Below, piece by piece: positions 58,240-64,000 of a stretch of DNA of 64,000 nt. The position numbers were made by a program, and so were the translations under genes. Each line of letters begins with the position of its first letter. The first letter of the stretch is position 1. The DNA is from Plasmodium coatneyi (lineage: Eukaryota > Apicomplexa > Aconoidasida > Haemosporida > Plasmodiidae): positions 2,480,001 through 2,544,000 of the forward strand of contig NC_033567.1 in NCBI RefSeq assembly GCF_001680005.1. The letters run 5' to 3'. The notes under the pieces are model-generated. The model made no database searches. It saw only the letters and a list, made by a program, of their open reading frames with translations, and was not told where the DNA came from.

Positions 58240-60832
58240 ATGGCGCCGAAGGTAAGAAAGAAAAGAACACGGAAGGAGGGAAAATTATCCTCCTCTTCTC
58301 TGCGCTTACAGTTCATAACGGAATGTGTGCACATATAACAGAATGAAAGTAGCCCCTTAAAAAAAGAACAGAAAAAGAAGAAGATGGCGCACATGTGGGA
58401 ACATCCATTTATACGCATGTTCCACATCATCCTGTTTAATTCTATATACCCTTTAGGACGGTCCTTCGATTGCTTTGCCCTCAGAGGAGATGTATGATGC
58501 ATTAGAAAAAGGCAGAAAATGTCACTCAGGGACGGAGGGGCAGAGTAAGTACACACAAGTGAAAACAGAAGTAGAGGGTCTATTAGAAGTGCATACAGAT
58601 ATTACTGAGCGCGTGAACGTAGCCAGTAAAATTGTAAAAAACTATTGTGACGCATGTATGGCGACAAACACAAGAAAGAGAGGCCACTACTTCGAACCGT
58701 GCTATTTGTTCTATTATTGGTTAAGTAAGGAAATGAAGAGCAGAAAAAATACTTCCTCTGATTTTTATGAAGTCATGGAGAAAATTTATCAGAAACTGAA
58801 GGATTTCCCATGTAATAATAGGTGCAGTACTATATACCGTCCCAGGAGTAATACTCACTTTGATGAAAGTAAAACACTATTCGATTTCGGCTATAACTAT
58901 GAGTCTCTACAACTGCGAAAGCGGCCGGCAACTAATGGAAACCTTTGTTGGCCACAGTATAAGGAACACAGGGATGCTGCTAAAACAGCTCATGAACAGA
59001 TGGTTGGTATTTGTGGTGGTGATGAAACAAAGTGTCCGCAATTTATGAGTGCATATAAGCAATATTTTCAAAACGGGCAGCAGGAACCGCCACCGTTAAA
59101 ATGCAATTCAACAAACGAAGTGCAGGCCGAAACAGAATCAGAAGGCACACATACTTCCTCCTCTTCAGAAGTGAAGGAAGACTCCGAAGACGACGAGAAC
59201 GAGGACGACCTCCTCGAGGAAGGGGAAGTGGAGGAGGAAGGAGTATTGGGGGTACGTTCACCTGGTTGGAATAAATATGCAGCTACTCACAATATGGAAT
59301 TATTCATAATATGAATATTTCCATATTATGTGCATAATTCCATAGTATGTGCATAATTATCATATTATGAGTAGCTGCATATATCACTTTTTATACGTAC
59401 TGTAATAAAATTAGGAGTTGTGTATACATGAAAAATGCATATATATCCACACATTTTGCTCAATTACATTTCTGTAGGTGGAAGAATTGAAGAACTTACC
59501 TTCATATGCACAATATTATGAGAAATTCGAGCAAGGCTGGAATAACTGTAATGATAATGGTAGCGGGTGGCCGAATCAAACAGAAGTTAAATTAGTAGGG
59601 GGAAATGCGAATATTCAGGAAGACGATGCCAAAAAAATTGTAGGAGCATTATGTTACGTGGACAGCATGAAAAGCGTCCCTGAGGCTAATAATAAATATT
59701 GCGATTTCTTATATTTCTGGGTAGGAGATATGTTATGGAAAAAATTTACGGATGGTGGATCATTCCTTCAAGCTATGAAAGCAGTTAAAAAAGCAATGAA
59801 GGACAGCTACAATTACCATAAGTGCTCGTTCAAATTTTCAAGTAAACGGAGTAAATTTTTCAAATACTCGAAATATTTGTCCGATTATTATGAGAACAGA
59901 GATTTCATAGGGACAAAATTAAAGAGTGGAGAGGAGCATTGTGGTAATGCGTACTACGAGTACTTACTGAGAGCACAATTAGCCTATGATTATGTGAAAA
60001 ATAAGTGTCCAAATGGAAATGAGAATGGCTGGTGTAAGGAGTTTGAAAAAATGTATGGAGAATGTAAGAATCAGGGGAGCACGGCTCCACAGTGCAAAGT
60101 GACACATGAACCGGAACACTCATGTAGAAGCAGGTTCAAACCTGGAGCAGGAAAAAGTGCATTCCATACCGCAGAAGGGATCTCCCCTGTTGAAACCTAC
60201 CACGGAAGTAACAGCACTATTACTGCTGTTGCCTCTTCTGCACTCGCCGTGCTGGGAACGGCATTCATCACTCTCTTCCTTTACAGAGTAAATGCAGTTA
60301 CAGTAGAAATATTAGTAAGAGAATTTATTAATATTTTCCTTGTACTTAAGAATGAGAAATAGAAAATAAGGTGCTCCCGATACATGTACTTCACACCCTA
60401 TTTTTTTTCTTTCCCTTTCCGAACATCCCATTTTAGTACACTCCGTTATTCTCCTGGAAAAATAATTCCTCCAGAAGAAGACGAAAAAGAGGAGGACGTT
60501 CCACTAGACGTCACGACTTTGACGTATTAAGAGAATATGCTCCAAGGGAATATTTAACGTCATACTATGATGTGCAATATACAACAACAAGAAATACTAG
60601 TACACAACAATGGCAAGAACAATCGCAAGAATCATGGCAAGAACAATGGCAACAATCGGAAGAACAATCGGAAGAACAATCACAAGAACAATGGCAAGAA
60701 TCACAAGAACAATGGCAACGAAGGCAAGAACGAAGGAAACGGAGGCAACGAAGGCAAGAACAAAGGAAACGGAGGCAAAGAAACAACAGAAGAAGGAATA
60801 TAGCTTACCATCGTATGGAACACCGTATGTAA
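58240..60832 (+). CDS. Two-domain KIR protein, paralogue of the 50498-53109 gene
   Basis: Model: 58240-58251 (MAPK), 58457-59251, 59478-60287, 60437-60832, phase 0; 670 residues. Domain 1 opens DGPSIALPSEEMYDALEKG and has CYLFYYWLSKEM (Ser replaces Gly of YYWLG) and FDFGYNYESLQL, ending in an acidic linker (DDENEDDLLEEGEVEEEGVLG). Domain 2 opens VEELKNLPSYAQYYEKFEQG and has CDFLYFWVGDMLW, SDYYENRDFIGTKLKSG, and the anchor TAVASSALAVLGTAFITLFL then YR. The tail starts YTPLFSWKNNSSRRRRKR, has fewer QEQWQES and RRQER units than its paralogue, and ends NIAYHRMEHRM. The intron between the ectodomain exons (59252-59477) holds a hairpin. The pair is clearly a recent duplication including its upstream module. 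Confidence 0.9.
59276..59383. repeat. Inverted repeat in KIR intron
   Basis: Left arm ATATGCAGCTACTCACAATA... and right arm ending ...CATATTATGAGTAGCTGCAT pair over about 35-40 bases with few mismatches. An internal partial repeat TATGTGCATAATTCCATA / TATGTGCATAATTATCATA lies between. It sits wholly inside the intron between the two ectodomain exons. Confidence 0.88.
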
Positions 60833-60919
60833 TGTTACCCTTCTATTTATCATAGGCAGCATGTAATGTCTTCAAAATTATAAATAGCGTAGAATGTCCT
60901 TACAAATTATAAATAGTAT

Positions 60920-61030
60920 ACAATATGCCACCCTGAGAATTATAATCACCTACAGTTTTAAGTACATTACCACAGTAACCATATAATATAAGAAAGAGAA
61001 TTGCGGTTCCCGGTTAAGGGTAAGGTGAAA
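60920..61030 (+). repeat. Conserved KIR 3'-flank element, copy 4
   Basis: CCCTGAGAATTATAATCACC, TTTTAAGTACATTACCACAG, TTGCGGTTCCCGGTTAAGGG. About 90 bases downstream of the KIR stop. Confidence 0.85.
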
Positions 61031-61289
61031 AATAGGGGTAATGTGTGGAGAATAAGTGGAAAATTGGAGAATAAGTCTTCGGACTTCGGGTTTAGGTTTT
61101 AGGAACAACAATATGGCCTGCTGTTTAATAACCCCAGGGAGGTAAATATATGTTTGGGGGTAGTAGAATGATGTTATAAGGTTAGGGAACGAAAGGGTGT
61201 AGGGGTGTTAGAATGAAGGTTGTTAGGGGTGTTAGAATGATGATTTAGGGATGTTAGAATGAAGTGTTAGGTGTAGTAGAATGAAGGTT

Positions 61290-61765
61290 GTTAGGGGTTG
61301 TTGGTGGAAGGAAGGTTGTTAGGTGGTTGGTGGGAAGGAAGGTTGTTAGGTGGTTGGTGGGAAGGAAGGTTGTTAGGTGGTTGGTGGGAAGGAAGGTTGT
61401 TAGGTGGTTGGTGGGAAGGAAGGTTGTTAGGTGGTTGGTGGGAAGGAAGGTTGTTAGGTGGTTGGTGGGAAGGAAGGTTGTTAGGTGGTTGGTGGGAAGG
61501 AAGGTTGTTAGGTGGTTGGTAAGAAGTTGTTAGGTGGTTGGTGGGAAGGAAGGTTGTTAGGTGGTTGGTGGGAAGGAAGGTTGTTGGGGTGGTGGTAGGT
61601 GGGTTGTTAGGTGGATGGTGGGAAGGAAGGTTGTTAGGTGGTTGGTGGGAAGGAAGGTTGTTAGGTGGTTGGTGGGAAGGAAGGTTGTTGGGGTGGTGGT
61701 AGGTGGGTTGTTAGGTGGATGGTGGGAAAGAAGGTTGTTGGGGTGGTGGTAGGGTCTTTTTAGGT
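61290..61765 (+). repeat. 27-bp minisatellite GGTTGTTAGGTGGTTGGTGGGAAGGAA
   Basis: About nine near-identical 27-base units up to 61560, then mixed with GGGGTGGTGGTAGGTGG units. All three plus frames and some minus frames stay open because 27 is a multiple of three. It closes the KIR array on its right side. Confidence 0.92.
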
Positions 61766-61835
61766 TAATGCGCCATAATATGGCCTGCTGCTTTAGCCTC
61801 CTCAAGGGAAGGGGAGTACACCGGAAGCGTGTAAT

Positions 61836-61867
<32 letters not shown>

Positions 61868-62413
61868 AAACATAAATACATACATGTATACATATATACA
61901 TGCCTAGGGGCACAATAACGTGCGGATATTTTGCGGGCGTCCCTTTAAACCGGATTGGGAAAACCCCATGCGCGAAGGCGAACCCGATTTTGATATAGTC
62001 CTCACAAGGGTTCTTCATCCCGAACTATGAATCCGCAACAAGGATTTGTTACACCCCAGCGAAGCATGGCGGTGGAAAGTCTCTAAAAATTTTGCATAAT
62101 CATTTCGACATGCAAAAAGCGCGCTTGTGATGTAGGGCGTAGGAGAATATACGCCTTATTGCTGAACGGATGTGTGGAGGAAAAAACTGCTCCCCCACTT
62201 TGCAAACTTCTGACCCATTGAGGGGGTAGCCTCATTCGGTACATTTTCAAAATTGGGATACCTCTCCCATTGGTATGGTAGAGGAAGCCGGCATGGAGGA
62301 GGCCTGCTCCTCTTACGATGCGCTGCCGATAATTACTGAGATGCCTACCACAAAAGCATGAAGAGCTGTGATGAAGATTTCCCCACGAGCGATACATCGA
62401 ATCGAAGCAAAAC
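61766..62413. other. Junction between KIR array and conserved chromosome
   Basis: GGTTAATGCGCCATAATATGGCCTGCTG (KIR 3'-type sequence) at 61764, a run of about 31 A at 61832, then sequence of mixed composition that should be the 3' UTR of DXS. No gene seen. Confidence 0.5.
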
Positions 62414-64000
62414 TCAATTGGACAGTTGTCTTTGTAAGAAACTCTTTACTCTTTTCACTAAGCTTGAAGAATCCATTTTTACATCTGCGTATTGCTGCAC
62501 ATACGTGGCGTGTTCAATGGGATCATTCGGTAGGTAAATATTATGAACAGACAACTGGTGCCTGGAAATGTAATTTTTCTCTATTAGGTAGTTATTGAAG
62601 TGGGTTGAAAATCCACCTACAGTGTTGTCCTCGTAGGTAATGTGGATGTCATGTTTATTCTCCTCAATAACGTAATCTATTATTTTTTTATCCATTGGGT
62701 TTAGGAAAATCATGTCTATAATTGAGAAGGAGAATTTCCTAGAGAAAAGAGGATCCTTTTCGATTTCTTCGATGGCGTTCAACACATTGAATAGCATACT
62801 ACCCATGTTAAAAATGGCCACTTTTCTCTTCCCCCCTTCGCTTGTTTTTTTTTCCTCTGGGCTCATTTTGATGACTCGTGCCTTTCCGAAGAATGTTTGC
62901 AGGTCGTCGTTGCGGGGATCTTCCCGATCCAGTTGGTCGGTTCGCCCTACGTTTTCACCGACCTCAGTTTGCACCCCGATGCGGAAATATCTCTGCAGGT
63001 ACTCCTCCGTGAAGGTGTTAATCCTGGGGAGGCGAATAAACACAGAACGGTTCACATCGTCGTAGCAAAATTTGAGCGCCTTCTTCAAGTCCACTTGGTT
63101 GCTGGGAGATATAACACACGCGTTGTTCAAGGCACCCAAAATAGTAAGGTCGTAGAGTCCTTGGTGGGTAGCTCCATCTTCCCCGACTAAGCCACTCCTA
63201 CCGATAATAACCTTTAACGGGACCTTCTGCAAATTCAAGTCATGTATTATTTGATCATATGCTCTTTGCATAAATGTAGAATAAATGCACAGGTGAACTT
63301 TTAGGTTTTTATTCATGGCCATGGCTGTTGCGAAGGTTGCTGCGTGCTGCTCTGCGATCCCCACGTCGTACACATTGTTGGGGTACTTCTCGCTGATCTT
63401 TACTAATCCGGACCCCCCCAACATGGCTGGGGAAATGAAGACGATATTTTTATCTCGCTCTAAATATTTTAGCATTTCTTCTGTGTACACATCTGTGAAG
63501 GTTTTCTTGGAGAACATCTCTTGTTGTACTGTCCCAGTATTGCTTTTATTACTGTGCGTTTTATCATTCTGATTGTGGGTGCTGGATCCCGGTGACTTAA
63601 CTTCCCCCCTATCGGAGATCAGCGTATTCACATTGAAGGGAAATATTTCGTTCTTCTTAATAGAATGCATCACAGTTATCGGTGCCCTTTTGTTTATAAA
63701 CTCACTGGTCTTGCTCGTGCAGACATGCAATACAGTGGATCTGTTCATACTTCCCTTTTTAAAGGACGACAGAGCGTTGAAAAGGGCTTCTGTGTTGTTT
63801 CCGTTTTGGATTTGCACATAGTCGTAGTTCAAATTTTCAAAAAAGTTGTTCTTTTCCTTATCACTGTAATTTTGGTTGTCTCCTTTTCCACTTTTGCTTT
63901 CGATAAAGCTGCGCAGGTGGTCAGAGATGGAACCGATTGGTCGATGCCCCGAGATGCTGGGTGCATTAGTGGGGAGCGACACCTGCCCATTGTCGTTATA
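62414..64000 (-). CDS. DXS: 1-deoxy-D-xylulose-5-phosphate synthase, C-terminal part (5' end beyond window)
   Basis: Minus-strand frame open from the right edge to a stop at 62414, 528 codons visible. It begins YNDNGQVSLPTNAP, the second half of the thiamine diphosphate/Mg binding motif, so the first part of the enzyme is outside the window. Then come a low-complexity insert (SKSGKGDNQNYSDKEKNN and further Asn/Ser/Lys-rich sequence), the pyrimidine-binding transketolase domain with VYDVGIAEQHAATFATAMA (catalytic Glu) and VGEDGATHQGLYDL, and the C-terminal transketolase domain (KVAIFNMGSMLFNVLNAIEE). The enzyme joins pyruvate and glyceraldehyde 3-phosphate to DXP with loss of CO2, the entry step of the apicoplast MEP isoprenoid pathway. 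The apicoplast leader would be off the window. Confidence 0.96.
   Translation of the reverse strand, partial: YNDNGQVSLPTNAPSISGHRPIGSISDHLRSFIESKSGKGDNQNYSDKEKNNFFENLNYDYVQIQNGNNTEALFNALSSFKKGSMNRSTVLHVCTSKTSEFINKRAPITVMHSIKKNEIFPFNVNTLISDRGEVKSPGSSTHNQNDKTHSNKSNTGTVQQEMFSKKTFTDVYTEEMLKYLERDKNIVFISPAMLGGSGLVKISEKYPNNVYDVGIAEQHAATFATAMAMNKNLKVHLCIYSTFMQRAYDQIIHDLNLQKVPLKVIIGRSGLVGEDGATHQGLYDLTILGALNNACVISPSNQVDLKKALKFCYDDVNRSVFIRLPRINTFTEEYLQRYFRIGVQTEVGENVGRTDQLDREDPRNDDLQTFFGKARVIKMSPEEKKTSEGGKRKVAIFNMGSMLFNVLNAIEEIEKDPLFSRKFSFSIIDMIFLNPMDKKIIDYVIEENKHDIHITYEDNTVGGFSTHFNNYLIEKNYISRHQLSVHNIYLPNDPIEHATYVQQYADVKMDSSSLVKRVKSFLQRQLSN

Noticed and set aside
61288..61752. Frames with VVRWLVGRK repeats
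   Set aside because: 27-base minisatellite read through; open in several frames at once and without coding character.

Overview
The window reads as nuclear DNA of a simian malaria parasite of the Plasmodium knowlesi / P. coatneyi group, most likely P. knowlesi. The reasons are: arrays of KIR (pir superfamily) antigen genes inside a chromosome, next to ordinary housekeeping genes; degenerate interstitial telomere-type GGGTT(T/C)A sequence; an apicoplast DXS gene; and, in one KIR protein, a 23-residue stretch that matches host CD99 as I remember it, which is a published peculiarity of P. knowlesi KIR proteins. The species call is inference.

Layout: 1-7.3 kb holds three KIR genes (minus partial, plus, minus). 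About 8.1-9.3 kb is degenerate telomere-like and G-rich repeat. About 9.3-26.8 kb is a conserved island: a doubtful small gene, a large Asn/Gly-rich nuclear-type protein that I join across an intron and that carries an AP2-like segment, an ASC-1/TRIP4-type zinc finger protein, and a DEDDh RNA exonuclease. A broken gene remnant lies at the island edge. About 27-60.8 kb is a second KIR array with one pseudogene, eight complete or near-complete KIR genes (29.2-60.8 kb) and one small exported-protein-type gene. It is separated by long minisatellites and by upstream and downstream blocks shared between genes. From 62.4 kb the conserved chromosome resumes with DXS, whose 5' part lies beyond the right edge.

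Every KIR gene was re-modelled by eye from the splice sites. The usual form is a 2-12 codon exon 1, one or two large exons each holding one PIR ectodomain (start motif LPS...Y.KF, core motif C.F.YYWLG, then a F(D/E)YW...I..L block), an exon end in a transmembrane segment closing with LYK, and a final exon for a Ser/Thr/Arg-rich cytoplasmic tail ending in a Y.R(M/I/L)-like motif. Six genes have two ectodomain exons. Two tail classes exist: KPWSSWFG tails, spliced across long C-rich repeat-filled introns, and Y(T/N)..(F/L)SGI-type tails behind short introns. Coordinates of introns come from GT/AG sites that keep the frame; exon 1 is the weakest part of the models.

The KIR genes are presumed to act at the infected red cell surface in variant expression; the island genes serve transcription, ribosome quality control, RNA processing and isoprenoid synthesis. 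I saw no tRNA, rRNA, CRISPR array or transposon.
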